Shown one piece after another: positions 1 through 10,100 of a stretch of 64,000 nucleotides of DNA (its first letter is position 1; each line of letters starts with the position of its first letter). Position numbers and translations under genes: made by a program. The notes beneath the pieces were generated by a model. The model worked only from the letters and a program-made list of their open reading frames with translations, was not told the DNA's origin and did not search any database. Location: contig CAAGBC010000022.1 of NCBI GenBank assembly GCA_900767955.1, positions 124,001 through 188,000 on the forward strand, read 5' to 3'. The stretch comes from Spirochaetia bacterium. Its GTDB lineage: Bacteria; Spirochaetota; Spirochaetia; Treponematales; Treponemataceae.

Positions 1-705
1 ATTAAATTCACTGTGGCTTGTATTACCAGACTTAATAAAATCATTTATTTTATTTGCTGCTCTTTTTAGAGTATCTATTCCAGAAATACTTTCTGTCATT
101 GCTCCCAAAAAGTTAATAAATTCATAATTATCAGCACCCGCAAATACAATTGGTGCAAGATAATCTTTTTTTAATTCAGTAGCTAATTTTTCCACATCGC
201 TTAAAACAGCAATCTGCTTTGTTTTACTTTTAGCAATTGCATTACGATTAATATCAATTTCACAATTATCTATCAACAAAGGAACTTTATGAATTTTTGA
301 TTTATTTGCAGAAACAGTTTTAATTACAGAAGAAGACATTCCATCTAGTATTTTTTTATCAAAACTAATTTTCTTTTTTACTGAACGAATTTCTGCAAAA
401 TCTGCATTTTTTCCGTTGTACATAAATATAATATCTGGACGCTTTTGTTTTTTTAGCGCTTCTTCCAAACTTAAATTGCTATCAAGAACAACAATGTTAA
501 ATGCATTTTGTTTTTTATTTTTTCTTGTATGAGTTGTTTGCAAAACAGAAGAGATTCTTTCTACGTTTCTTTCAGAAATTCCATAAAACGCAGCGGTTGG
601 CTTTTTGTTTGCAATTGCCAAAATAGAAATTCCTAAAATAAGCAATAAAATAAATAAGCCACTTGAAATTAAAACAATATTTTTTAATGTTAATTTTACT
701 TTCAT
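1..705 (-). CDS. Partial membrane-anchored protein resembling an extracellular solute-binding protein
   Basis: The reading frame is open from the ATG at 705 to the window edge, giving 235 codons without the C-terminus. GGAGG lies five to six bases upstream of the ATG, so the start is secure. Residues about 9-33 form one hydrophobic segment, either an uncleaved anchor or a signal peptide. The rest alternates short strands and helices. A stretch around residues 140-200 (VPLLIDN, then a segment like INRNAI, later APIVFAGADNYEF) has the layout of family 1 periplasmic solute-binding proteins of ABC transporters. The similarity is pattern-level only. It follows mnmE by 26 bases on the same strand and is probably cotranscribed. 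The substrate cannot be told, and transporter genes would be expected beyond the left edge if the call is right. Confidence 0.6.
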   Translation of the reverse strand, partial: MKVKLTLKNIVLISSGLFILLLILGISILAIANKKPTAAFYGISERNVERISSVLQTTHTRKNKKQNAFNIVVLDSNLSLEEALKKQKRPDIIFMYNGKNADFAEIRSVKKKISFDKKILDGMSSSVIKTVSANKSKIHKVPLLIDNCEIDINRNAIAKSKTKQIAVLSDVEKLATELKKDYLAPIVFAGADNYEFINFLGAMTESISGIDTLKRAANKINDFIKSGNTSHSEFN

Positions 706-731
706 TTTTATCCTCCAACTGTTTGTCGTAT

Positions 732-2120
732 TTATTTTCCAACACAAAAGTTACTGAAAATGCTTCCCAAAACATCATCCGCTGTAACTTCACCAGTAAC
801 TTCACCCAAACAACTTAAAGCGTCTTCCAAATCTTGAACAACTGCATCTAGTGTATAATTGTCTTCAGCTGCAACTAAAGAATGTTTTACACATTCCAAC
901 GCTTCTTCAACAGCAGCCTTTTGACGAGCCGAACCTAATCCAGCTTGAGGTCTTTCCGTAGAAATTCCTTGTGTTAATACATTTTTTACAGCTGCATATA
1001 ATTCAGAAAAGCCTTTGCCTTTTTTTGCACTAAGTCGAACTTGTCCTGTTAAATTTTTTACTTCTTGCAATTGTGTATCTGACAAAGAAGCTGTTTCATT
1101 TAAATCAAATTTATTCCACACAAGAACAATTGGTTCATTACATTCTCGCAAAAATTCCATATCGTCATCAACAATTCCACTGGAACTATCAACTAAATAC
1201 AAAACTACATCAGCATCTTTTGTTAATGAACGAGTTAATTCTACGCCTTGTGCTTCAATTACATCTTCAGTTTCACGCAAACCCGCAGTATCAAACAAAC
1301 GAACTGGCAAGCCATCAAAGTCAACCCAACTTTCTATCCAGTCACGAGTTGTTCCTTCAATATCAGAAACGATTGCTCGTTCCTCTTTTAAAATACCATT
1401 GAACAAACTAGACTTTCCAGCATTTGTTCTTCCACAAAGAACAACTCTTGCACCATCTTGATAAAGTTTTTCACCTTTCCATGAAAGAGCAAGCTGTTCC
1501 AAACGGGAAATTGCTTTTTCCAAATCTGTTTTATCAAATGAATCCGCAATTGTTTCTTCATCTTCTGGATATTCAATTTCAACTTCAATGGTAGCTAATG
1601 TATCAATAATTAATTTTTTAATACTGTTAATTTCTTCAAACAAATTACCAGCCAAGCGACCAGCAGCACGACTTCTTGATTCGCCAGTGTGACTATCAAT
1701 AATTTCTTTTACTGCTTCCGCTTTTGTTAAATCAGCTTTTCCGTTAATGTAAGCTCTAAAAGTAAATTCCCCGCGTTCCGCTTGTCTAAAACCACTATTC
1801 AACAACAAAGAATGAATTGCTGTTACAACAGAAGGCCCACCGTGACAAGATATTTCTATCATATCTTCACCAGTAAAACTTTTTGGACAACGGTAAACGC
1901 TTACCATTACTTCATCAATTTTTTGATTTTCAGAAGTAATCCATCCGTAAACAAGAGAATTTCCTTGGGCTTGCAATAAAGCTTTTGGTCTTGAAAAAAC
2001 TTTAGACACTAAGTCTATACAATTTTTCCCTGTACATCTTACAACACCTAAAGCTGCAGGAGCTAAAGCTGTTGCAATTGCACAAATCGGTTCTTCTGGA
2101 GCATATTTTGGAGAATTCAT
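732..2120 (-). CDS. mnmE: tRNA modification GTPase MnmE (TrmE)
   Basis: With MnmG, MnmE carries out the cnm5/cmnm5 modification of the wobble uridine of certain tRNAs, using a methylene-tetrahydrofolate donor. The 462 residues are normal length. The N-terminal folate-binding domain occupies about 1-120. The inserted G domain shows GRTNAGKSS (230-238, G1), EGTTRD (255-260, G2/K-loop region), DTAG (277-280, G3) and NKFD near 337 (G4). The protein ends in FCVGK, the family's FC(I/V)GK tail, whose Cys is functionally important. The ATG is preceded by AAGGAT and lies six bases after the stop of the upstream DUF4015 gene, so the two are cotranscribed. MnmG is not in the window. Confidence 0.97.
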   Translation of the reverse strand: MNSPKYAPEEPICAIATALAPAALGVVRCTGKNCIDLVSKVFSRPKALLQAQGNSLVYGWITSENQKIDEVMVSVYRCPKSFTGEDMIEISCHGGPSVVTAIHSLLLNSGFRQAERGEFTFRAYINGKADLTKAEAVKEIIDSHTGESRSRAAGRLAGNLFEEINSIKKLIIDTLATIEVEIEYPEDEETIADSFDKTDLEKAISRLEQLALSWKGEKLYQDGARVVLCGRTNAGKSSLFNGILKEERAIVSDIEGTTRDWIESWVDFDGLPVRLFDTAGLRETEDVIEAQGVELTRSLTKDADVVLYLVDSSSGIVDDDMEFLRECNEPIVLVWNKFDLNETASLSDTQLQEVKNLTGQVRLSAKKGKGFSELYAAVKNVLTQGISTERPQAGLGSARQKAAVEEALECVKHSLVAAEDNYTLDAVVQDLEDALSCLGEVTGEVTADDVLGSIFSNFCVGK

Positions 2121-2126
2121 AATCCT

Positions 2127-4520
2127 TTATCTCCCGCTATTATTAAACAATCTAATGTTTAGCAATGAAGTAAATGGAAAATTTTCAGTTAATTCATCCT
2201 TTCCACGCCCGTAATTATATACGCTATCCAATATTGAAATTCCACCATCTTTATAAGCTGGGGCTTCATCGGAACCAATTGCTGGTTTTCTAAAATCTTT
2301 GCTGGCTTCCATTGCACTACCTGTGAATGGAGTTTCAGCAGTTACATCAGGAGAAATATACGAATATTCACCTGAATTATTCCAATACATATATCCTGTA
2401 TCAGTAGAATCTCTTACGCCAAATATTTGTTTTTGAACATAATCTTTGTTGTAATATTTTCTGTCATAACTTACATTAAGATAAAATGCCTGAACCCACG
2501 GACGAATTACACATTTATTTCTTGCCATAATTGCATTTCTGTATGTTCCGTAGTAATAAATTCTGTAAGTTCTATCTTCAACTGGATTATAATTCATAAA
2601 ACCTTGTTCAAAGTGACTTGGATAGAACATTGGCCCAATTACATCAACATACTGAGCAAGCATTTCTACATCCTGACCTGTACGAGTTCCACTTCTGTAC
2701 CAACCATTTGCACCATAAATATCAATTCCAATTGGAGCATCAATATTTTTTCTTGCATAAGAAAGGAATGAAACTAATGCGCTTTCTTTATCCATTCCTT
2801 CACTGCGCCATCTGTAAGAAGTGCTACGCAAATTCAATCCGTCTGTAGGGAATCTAATATAATCAAACTGAATTTCATCAAATCCACGAGCAATTAATTC
2901 TTTTGAAATTGCCACATTATATTCCCAAACTTCTGGACAATATGGATCAACCCAGTTTTCATCGTAATAATCTGGAGTTTTTTCAATTACTTCACCAGTT
3001 TCTTCATTTTTAACTTCATTATATCCACGAATTCCCATCCATGGCTGATTAGTTTTGTAATTCCAAACTGCGTATTTTGAATTTCCGTATTTTGATAAGT
3101 TTCTATCTTTGAAAACTACAATTCGCGCAATTAAGTAAACATTATCTTTTTTGAATTCCGAAACAAAATGGTCTAAATCAACTGCGTATTGTGTTACTTT
3201 TCCTTTTTGCTTTACAAGAGGGTCTTTTGTATCGTAACGCAACAATCCGTAATCATCTTTCATATCAATAACAAGACTATTTAGATTATTGTCTTTAATA
3301 ATCTTTTTGAATTTATCAATTCCGGTTTGAAGTCTACATTGATATGCAGAAACATATAAACTCTTTTTGCCATTTGCAACTTTTGCATAAGGAGAATTAA
3401 TTGTTCCTGGGAATAACAACCACAATTCAGACAAACACAAGCCTTTTTTGAACCCTGTTTTATTATGAGGAATCCACGCTGCATTCACATTACCTGGAAC
3501 ACAAGCAAAATCATCTTTCCATTCGTTTAATTTTTCTGGAACACCAGGACTTTCCAAAGTATCAATATTCAAAGAACCAATGCTTTCATTTTTTGTATAA
3601 ACTAAAATGTTGTTAATTGTTGTTAATCCATCAATTGTTTCTGCAGGTTCTGTTCCTTTGTAAATACAAACGCCCCGTTTCTTTTCCCAATCAAAATTAT
3701 AAATACGAGGAATATATGTTTGTGATAAATAAATTTCTATGAAGTGACTTCCGTCATCTGCTTTTTGAATTACAGGAATAATATCTGCAATTTCATCTGG
3801 ATATGTTAAAGATTCCATAATTTCAAAACCAGCAGTTACATCAACCCATTTTGGATTTGTTGCATCAGGTTTTATATATGAAAGCCCAAAAATCGGATGC
3901 GACATAAATACAACAAGTTCAGTGCTAACAGGAATTCCTTCTGCATTCATCACAGGCATAGAAGCAATTGCAACAGCCTTAATTCCAGAAGTAGACATAC
4001 TCATTGAACCTATTGATTTCCAATTAAGTCCACCATCTTTTGAAATATAAACCTTATCTTTTGTTGCAGTAACCATTTGACTTGAATTCAATGGATTTAC
4101 ACACAAATCTTTTAGCGTATGAACTTGTTTTTCAAATTCTGTGTTTACGCCATCATATTTTTTTATAGTTAAAAAAGGTAAACCTTCATTTCTTAATTCA
4201 AAATTTTCCAAATCTGAACTAAATAAAATTCCCTGTGAAGTTCTAAAATACCAAGCTTCTGTATTTTTTTCGTTTTCACCAGGTATTTCAATGCGAACTA
4301 TTTGTTCTACAGAACCTTTATCCCATAATGGAATTGCTGTGTTTCCGCTAGTGATTTTGAACAATCCTTTGCTAGAACCAGCTAGATATGTTTTAGTTTC
4401 AGAAAACTTTTCATTTTTTACAACAACATGCTCTGGTAATTTGTAAAGTGGTTTTACTTCCCTTGCATAAATATTATTAAATGAAAAAACTGTTAGTAAT
4501 AAAAAGAGAATAATAGCCAT
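2127..4520 (-). CDS. Secreted putative glycoside hydrolase, DUF4015 family
   Basis: About 797 residues. A hydrophobic signal sequence (MAIILFLLLTVFSFNNIYA) is followed by a beta-rich N-terminal half with a BNR/sialidase-like phrase (VYISKDGGLNW) typical of propeller blades. The C-terminal half carries the DUF4015 TIM-barrel-like signature: SLVIDMKDDYG near 430, EIQFDYIRFPTDG near 560 and GPMFYPSHF later. DUF4015 proteins are predicted carbohydrate-active enzymes of unproven substrate. The product probably acts in the periplasm or at the surface. Start choice is uncertain: an in-frame TTG lies six bases before the ATG at 4520, and neither has a Shine-Dalgarno sequence. A terminator at 4570-4597 separates it from the gene upstream, so it should have its own promoter. 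It is cotranscribed with mnmE. Confidence 0.8.
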   Translation of the reverse strand: MAIILFLLLTVFSFNNIYAREVKPLYKLPEHVVVKNEKFSETKTYLAGSSKGLFKITSGNTAIPLWDKGSVEQIVRIEIPGENEKNTEAWYFRTSQGILFSSDLENFELRNEGLPFLTIKKYDGVNTEFEKQVHTLKDLCVNPLNSSQMVTATKDKVYISKDGGLNWKSIGSMSMSTSGIKAVAIASMPVMNAEGIPVSTELVVFMSHPIFGLSYIKPDATNPKWVDVTAGFEIMESLTYPDEIADIIPVIQKADDGSHFIEIYLSQTYIPRIYNFDWEKKRGVCIYKGTEPAETIDGLTTINNILVYTKNESIGSLNIDTLESPGVPEKLNEWKDDFACVPGNVNAAWIPHNKTGFKKGLCLSELWLLFPGTINSPYAKVANGKKSLYVSAYQCRLQTGIDKFKKIIKDNNLNSLVIDMKDDYGLLRYDTKDPLVKQKGKVTQYAVDLDHFVSEFKKDNVYLIARIVVFKDRNLSKYGNSKYAVWNYKTNQPWMGIRGYNEVKNEETGEVIEKTPDYYDENWVDPYCPEVWEYNVAISKELIARGFDEIQFDYIRFPTDGLNLRSTSYRWRSEGMDKESALVSFLSYARKNIDAPIGIDIYGANGWYRSGTRTGQDVEMLAQYVDVIGPMFYPSHFEQGFMNYNPVEDRTYRIYYYGTYRNAIMARNKCVIRPWVQAFYLNVSYDRKYYNKDYVQKQIFGVRDSTDTGYMYWNNSGEYSYISPDVTAETPFTGSAMEASKDFRKPAIGSDEAPAYKDGGISILDSVYNYGRGKDELTENFPFTSLLNIRLFNNSGR

Positions 4521-4562
4521 ATCCAATATATCGGCATTTTTAAATAAACATTAATACATTGT

Positions 4563-4597
4563 TATAAAAAAAGCTGCCCAAACATTTGGACAGCTTT
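4563..4597 (-). terminator. Intrinsic terminator of the HD-GYP-like gene
   Basis: Arms AAAGCTG (4570-4576) and CAGCTTT (4591-4597) pair, with an inner CCA/TGG extension. Read on the minus strand, the stem is followed by a run of seven T. It lies 30 bases downstream of the stop at 4627 and upstream of the DUF4015 gene. Confidence 0.75.
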
Positions 4598-4626
4598 ATG
4601 CTTTTGCTAATATTTTACAAACTGTA

Positions 4627-5988
4627 TTAGATAATATCTTTTAATACAGCAATTACATCTGGATCATAAATGTGTGACTGTTCTTCCAATTTTTCTATTG
4701 CAGTGTCTTTATCAATTCCACCACGATAACTACGCTTACTTGAAAGAGCAATAAAACTATCAGCAACACGAATAATTCTTGCAATTTCAGGAATATTATC
4801 ACCTTTTAAGCCTTTTGGTTTTCCTGAACCGTCCATATTTTCGTGGTGATATTTAGAAGCATCTTCAAAAATATCCCAATAGCGTTTTGGAACAAACTGA
4901 AGATATTCTTCAGCAAGATTTACATGCTTTTCAAGTTCCTTGTGCTGTTCTTCTGTTAATGATTCAGCTGTTAATACTTCTTCACTAACGCCCATAAAAC
5001 CAGCATCATAAACCATAGAAGCACAGAAATATACCATTGCTGTATTTTGTGAAAGCCCTAAACGCATTGCAATTTTGTAAACAAGTTCAGAAACATTCTT
5101 TGAATTGTTTTTTCTTCCTGTAACTTGGTCAATTTTTGCTCCTAAATCTTCACACTTAGCAGCAAGTTCACGCATTTCTTCTTTTTCTTCTGGAGTCTGT
5201 TCAGGTTCTGGTAAAGCATCAACTCCCCATCTTGAACTTCCTGCAGATTTTAATCCGTCGCCACCATACAAATCTGTTATTCCACCAAGCATAAGTCTGT
5301 TTGTTTGTGACTGATTTTGTGCCAACAATTTAAATGCTTCTGCATATTGCTGCTGCTGAACTCTAGATTGTTTTACACTCAAGTGCATTATCAACAAAAT
5401 CAAACCAACAACAAGCATGATAACAACAATAATTACAACAACAATAATCAATATAGTTGTGAATTTTCTATCATTTCTGATATCTCTTTCTTCTTGGCGC
5501 TTTTGAGAAGCTTCTGTTTGTTGCAACATTTTATCAACAGCTTCTGAAGTTGATTCTGTAGACTTCTGAATTGTTTCGTAAAATTCCTGCTGATTTTTGC
5601 GTTCTTCCGCTTTTTCTTCAGCTACAACTTGAGCTTCAATTTGCTGCACCAACTTTTTCATTGTTGCATTTGCAAGATTTGGATATTCATTAAGATTTGT
5701 TTTTATATCAATAAAATCTTGTTCTGAATAGTTTTTCTTAATTCTTTCCAAGCGTTTTGTATAAATTGTTCTTGCAATCATCTGAACACTTGGATCAACA
5801 TCTTCACCGCTTATTTTTAAACACAAGTTAATTTGTTTATATGCTTCAACAAGCTGACCATTATCATAAGCATCACTAGCTTTTACCAAATAGCGTTCAA
5901 CCAATGAATTTGATGTTTGAGCACACACCATAAAAAGCGATAAACAAAATACAAAAAGTAACGATAATTTTCTTTTATTTAATAACAT
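4627..5988 (-). CDS. Membrane-anchored protein with a degenerate HD-GYP domain
   Basis: About 453 residues from the ATG at 5988, chosen because GGAG lies six bases upstream; an in-frame TTG at 6000 overlaps that site and is less likely. Order: signal peptide ending near VCAQ; a short helical, TPR-like region (about 25-120); a Glu/Gln-rich coiled coil; a strong transmembrane segment near 180-205 (LIIVVVIIVVIMLVVGLIL); then a C-terminal HD-GYP-like domain. The second half of that domain is well kept (HHENMDGSGKPKGLKGDNIP, VADSFIAL). The first His is absent (SKNVSEL), the HD dyad reads YD, and GYP reads GKP. HD-GYP domains normally hydrolyse cyclic-di-GMP with a metal centre; this one has probably lost that activity or become a sensor. 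It overlaps the upstream gene by 14 bases (5975-5988), so it is translationally coupled. Confidence 0.75.
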   Translation of the reverse strand: MLLNKRKLSLLFVFCLSLFMVCAQTSNSLVERYLVKASDAYDNGQLVEAYKQINLCLKISGEDVDPSVQMIARTIYTKRLERIKKNYSEQDFIDIKTNLNEYPNLANATMKKLVQQIEAQVVAEEKAEERKNQQEFYETIQKSTESTSEAVDKMLQQTEASQKRQEERDIRNDRKFTTILIIVVVIIVVIMLVVGLILLIMHLSVKQSRVQQQQYAEAFKLLAQNQSQTNRLMLGGITDLYGGDGLKSAGSSRWGVDALPEPEQTPEEKEEMRELAAKCEDLGAKIDQVTGRKNNSKNVSELVYKIAMRLGLSQNTAMVYFCASMVYDAGFMGVSEEVLTAESLTEEQHKELEKHVNLAEEYLQFVPKRYWDIFEDASKYHHENMDGSGKPKGLKGDNIPEIARIIRVADSFIALSSKRSYRGGIDKDTAIEKLEEQSHIYDPDVIAVLKDII

Positions 5989-7087
5989 TTTCAGCTCCAA
6001 TTGCTAGAACAATTCCAGCTCTGTTTTCTATTCCATCTGCTTTAATTAAAAGAGTATCTTTTAATCCTACATTTAAGTTCAACTTAACTTTTTGCATTTC
6101 ACCAATTGGAATTGCAAAATTTACTTTAGCAGACATTGCACTATTCAAATCTGAATAAGCTAAATGTCCTAAATAATAATCGTAGTTTCCAGAAAATGCA
6201 ATTGACCCAAGCTTTATATTGTTTACGCCAACTCCAAATACTGGAGAAAAAAGTGTTTCATGCAAAGTTGTTTTGTCACTATTTGTACCTCTTAATATAG
6301 AACCAAATCCAACTCTAAAGAACAAATTCTTACTAAGTTTTGTAAATCCAAATTTAGGAACAATTCCAAAGGAACCAAGAATTGTGTCATCTCCATTTGT
6401 GAAAGGCAAAATTATTGCGTCTGCATTTACATCAAACCCAACTGACAAAGTATCAAAGAAATATTCGTAGTTATAATCAGCAGAAATTCCATAACGGAAG
6501 GAATTATAACTATTTGCTGAATCTGATACCAATACTCCATTAAACATTCCAAACATAAAATTCCATGTGGAAGCAGAATATCGTTCATCTTTTGATCTAA
6601 GAAAAACAGAATCACCTGTTTGATTTACAGCTGTACTAAATTCCTTTGTAACAAGAATACGCTGTCTTTGCATTTCTTCTTCAAGTTTTGCTTTTTCTGC
6701 AAGACGCAAAGCTTCTTCCTGCTGTCGAATTTTTTTCTGTTCTTCTAACGCATTTGCAATAATAGAATACATTTCTACGGCTTCAGAATTATCAAGATTA
6801 TTATCAATGACAATTAAGTTTGTTTGCAATGCAAATTCGTAATCTTTTTTTACAACCAATCGTCGAATCTTCTTTAATGTATAATTTTCAAGAAGATAAT
6901 AATTTTCATCATCTTGGTTAGAACCTAATATTCTATCCAACTCAACATCAGAATGATTCAAAAAAGCTATATCAATTTCTTGGTATAATTCACTTACATA
7001 TATATCAATTCCAAATGCGGAACTTATACATAAAGTTAAGGTCAAAAATATTCCAAAAAATTGTTTTAGATTATGTTTCATTTTCAA
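5975..7087 (-). CDS. Secreted coiled-coil and beta-barrel-like envelope protein
   Basis: About 370 residues. The start is a TTG at 7087, six bases after GGAG; an ATG at 7081 is the alternative and makes the same signal peptide (cleavage near SSAFG). Residues about 25-115 look like TPR-like helices (ALQTNLIVIDNNLDNSEAVEMY). A charged coiled coil follows (about 120-150, EEALRLAEKAKLEEEMQRQR). The C-terminal two thirds alternate polar and hydrophobic residues with many Gly, Asn, Tyr and Phe, as in outer-membrane barrels. No family is recognised. It has the same ground plan (signal, helical repeat, coiled coil, effector domain) as the HD-GYP-like protein encoded directly downstream, with which it overlaps. 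I infer that the two products work together across the periplasm. Confidence 0.7.
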   Translation of the reverse strand: MKMKHNLKQFFGIFLTLTLCISSAFGIDIYVSELYQEIDIAFLNHSDVELDRILGSNQDDENYYLLENYTLKKIRRLVVKKDYEFALQTNLIVIDNNLDNSEAVEMYSIIANALEEQKKIRQQEEALRLAEKAKLEEEMQRQRILVTKEFSTAVNQTGDSVFLRSKDERYSASTWNFMFGMFNGVLVSDSANSYNSFRYGISADYNYEYFFDTLSVGFDVNADAIILPFTNGDDTILGSFGIVPKFGFTKLSKNLFFRVGFGSILRGTNSDKTTLHETLFSPVFGVGVNNIKLGSIAFSGNYDYYLGHLAYSDLNSAMSAKVNFAIPIGEMQKVKLNLNVGLKDTLLIKADGIENRAGIVLAIGAENVIK

Positions 7088-7132
7088 ATTTATCTCCAAA
7101 ACTTAATAATCAAAATGATTACGCAATGATGA

Positions 7133-7160
7133 ATGAGGAACGATATTTCACATTCCTCAT
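7133..7160 (-). other. Hairpin between the giant gene and the barrel-protein gene
   Basis: ATGAGGAA (7133-7140) pairs perfectly with TTCCTCAT (7153-7160) across a 12-base loop, in the 74-86 base gap after the stop of the giant gene. There is no T run on the minus strand, so it is a weak terminator candidate or an mRNA processing/stability element. Confidence 0.35.
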
Positions 7161-7173
7161 ATCTATCCAAATA

Positions 7174-10100
7174 TTAGAATACATTAAACCTAATACCTTC
7201 TGAAATCTGTGGAACCATATTATCAATATCTATAGTACCACCCTGTACGTCTGTTGGAATAAACCAAAGAGATACTTCTGTATACAATGAGAATGTACTA
7301 AACATCTTCATGTTAGGGAATGAAATCTTAGGGAATTCCACCTGAGCAATCAAAGCAGAAAGGATTTGTGGTTTTCCACTTCCAGATTCATTAAATCTTG
7401 AGAAGTTAGCACCAACTGCAACAGTTGCAGAAAGCCATTCCCAGTCACGACCAAACATATAGCTAAATGGAATAGATGCAATGTTTGCAAGAATCTTAAC
7501 ACCCATTACATTATCTCCACCATAACGCATTTGTGTCATAGAGAATAATTCTCGTTGTGCTTGTGTAAATTGTCCCCATTGGAACTGAAGTTTTACGTTA
7601 TCATCAAAGAATGTAAGACCAGCGCCAATATCAAACAATGTTGCACCCCAGAACTTCCAATCAAGATACAATCCCTGAATAAATGAAGGAACTTCATAAG
7701 ATGCTTTATCACCTTTACGCAATGTAAGTTTTACATCTTTTAGACCAACATCATCATTTGATAATCCAGAGAATTCCATTTCTTGGTTATATCTTCCACC
7801 TGCACTTGGAGAAATCAACTTAATAGTTGGATTTGTGTTATCAATCTGAATAATTGTTCTTTCAATAGCTGTTTCGCCATTAAGCATTGTAGCTTTTACA
7901 ATCATAAAGTGATAACCTTCTGCCAAGTCAAAGTTTTCTACACGATGCATCCATTTTTCTTTTTTAGACACTTCTGTAAATGTTTTTCCGTTATCAAAAC
8001 TAATTTCAATTTTTTCTACTTTCTTCTGTGCAATAGCTTCTTTCTGTTCTTTTGTTGCACCTTTAGTTCTTGATAAAAGCAATTCTTCTTCATCAAGAGA
8101 ATATCCTGCATGACCTTTTATGTATGGACGATTAATTGCAAAATCACCATAAGTGAAATTATCAATTGTAACCCAAGGTCCTACAGAAGAATAATTAACA
8201 GTCTGTGTTCTTGATTTAATTACACTTCCGCCTTCAACACGAGTATCAACTCTATAAGTATGAACACCTGTTGCAAGCATTTCTGGAGTTATATTAAATC
8301 TAAAGTAACCACTAGTAGTTAATTCTGAATCTACAACAAATTTATCATCAATATATAATGAAACTTTTTCTACTTTTTTATCAGATTCAACTTCACCATA
8401 TATATTGAAAATACCTTTTTTATGTTCACCATTTAATGGATACAACAAATTAACATTTGCAAGAGCTTTACTCTTATTAAGCTGAATATTTCTACTTATG
8501 TGAGTTGCGTTTCCAGCTTTATCAAAAGCAGAAAGTTCTATGTTATAAATACCATCTTCCAAACTAGAAATATCTACAGTTTTTGTAATGATTTTATCAT
8601 GTTCAAAATCAATACGCTGTAATTTACGACTAACTGGTTTTCCATCAAAGTTTCTGATTGTAATATACAATTCTGTAATGTCTACATTATCAAAAACATT
8701 TCCAGAGAAGAATACATTTCCAGAAGTTGAAGAATAATCTAATGGAAGCTCAAGGGCCATTTCAGGAGCTAAGTTATCAGTATTAATCAAACTTGAATAC
8801 AATCCCTGAATTCCGTATTTATCATAAATCTTTAAGAATACAACTTGTGTTCCATTTGGAATTGCTCTTGAATCAAATGTGTAAGACCAATTTGAAGTTC
8901 CTGTTGCATCATTATAAGTATTACCATTATCTACAGATATCTGAACTTTTTCGATTCCGTTTTTATCAGAAGCAATACCTTTTAATGTAATAACACCTTT
9001 TACAGACATATCAATTGTTGGTGTTTCAACACTTCCTTTTGGTTCTTCTGTAGAAACTCTAAATCTGCGTTCTACAACAGGACCTTTTACACCATTAATA
9101 TCAACTGCATAAACATTAATAGAATGTTCATTATCTGTCATTGTGCTAAATGGAACATCTATAGCAAAACTTGTACCTTCTTCAGGTAATTTTCTATATT
9201 CACCATTGTCAATTCTGTACCAAATCTGACAAGGTCCATCATCATCATAAATTACACCAGAAATTGTAAAGTCTCTTGTGATAACTTCGTCATAAGTAGG
9301 AAGATGAATTTCTGAAATTGGCAAATCAGATTCTCTATCAATATTGAATTTCCATGATTCTATACTTGCCACATTTTTTGCTTCATCCATAAATTCAAAT
9401 GACATCGCATCGTCAATTGGTTGGTCAACTGTTCCTACATGAGTCATTACAAATTTTCCAGCTGTCATTGTGTTACGCTTTTGAGCCTGCTTTGCAACAG
9501 GAGGAGCAATATAATCTGCTGTTGAAACTTTTGCATTATCAAGCACTTTGAAAACAATTAAGTTATCCCCGTTTACAACATCTTCATCACAAGGAACAAT
9601 AACTTCAACAGTTGGTTTTGTTGTATCTTTGTAAACAGCAGTTCTTGAACAAGCAAATCTACCAGCAGTATCGTAAACACGAACATCAACAGGAACTAAA
9701 CCATCTTCAAGACTAGTAATATCAACTGTTGCACTGAAAGTTGCACCAATTCCACCTTTTTGAGTCAAAGATAAATTTAACTTATTCCAAGTTTCACCTT
9801 TGTTGATAGAATATTCAGCAGCTTTTACACCTGCAGGGTCTGTCGCTGTACCAGAAATCTTAACAGAGTTTTTAACCCACTGATGTAATGCTGGTGTTGA
9901 AATTTTTGCTTCTGGAGCACCAGAGTCAACAATAAAGTTTACAGTAGGTGAATTATATGCAACACCATTTGCATCTTTTACACGAACAGAAATTCCATTA
10001 AATGTTCCATCTTTTGCAGCTGTAACAATAACATTATTTCCTTCAAGTGCAAAAGATAATCCATCTCCTGCAGTCATCAAATCAGCTTTTATAGGAGCTG

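Noticed and set aside
1015..1461. 148-codon plus-strand frame inside mnmE
   Set aside because: Antisense to a certain gene, Ser/Thr-rich and without a ribosome site; a shadow.
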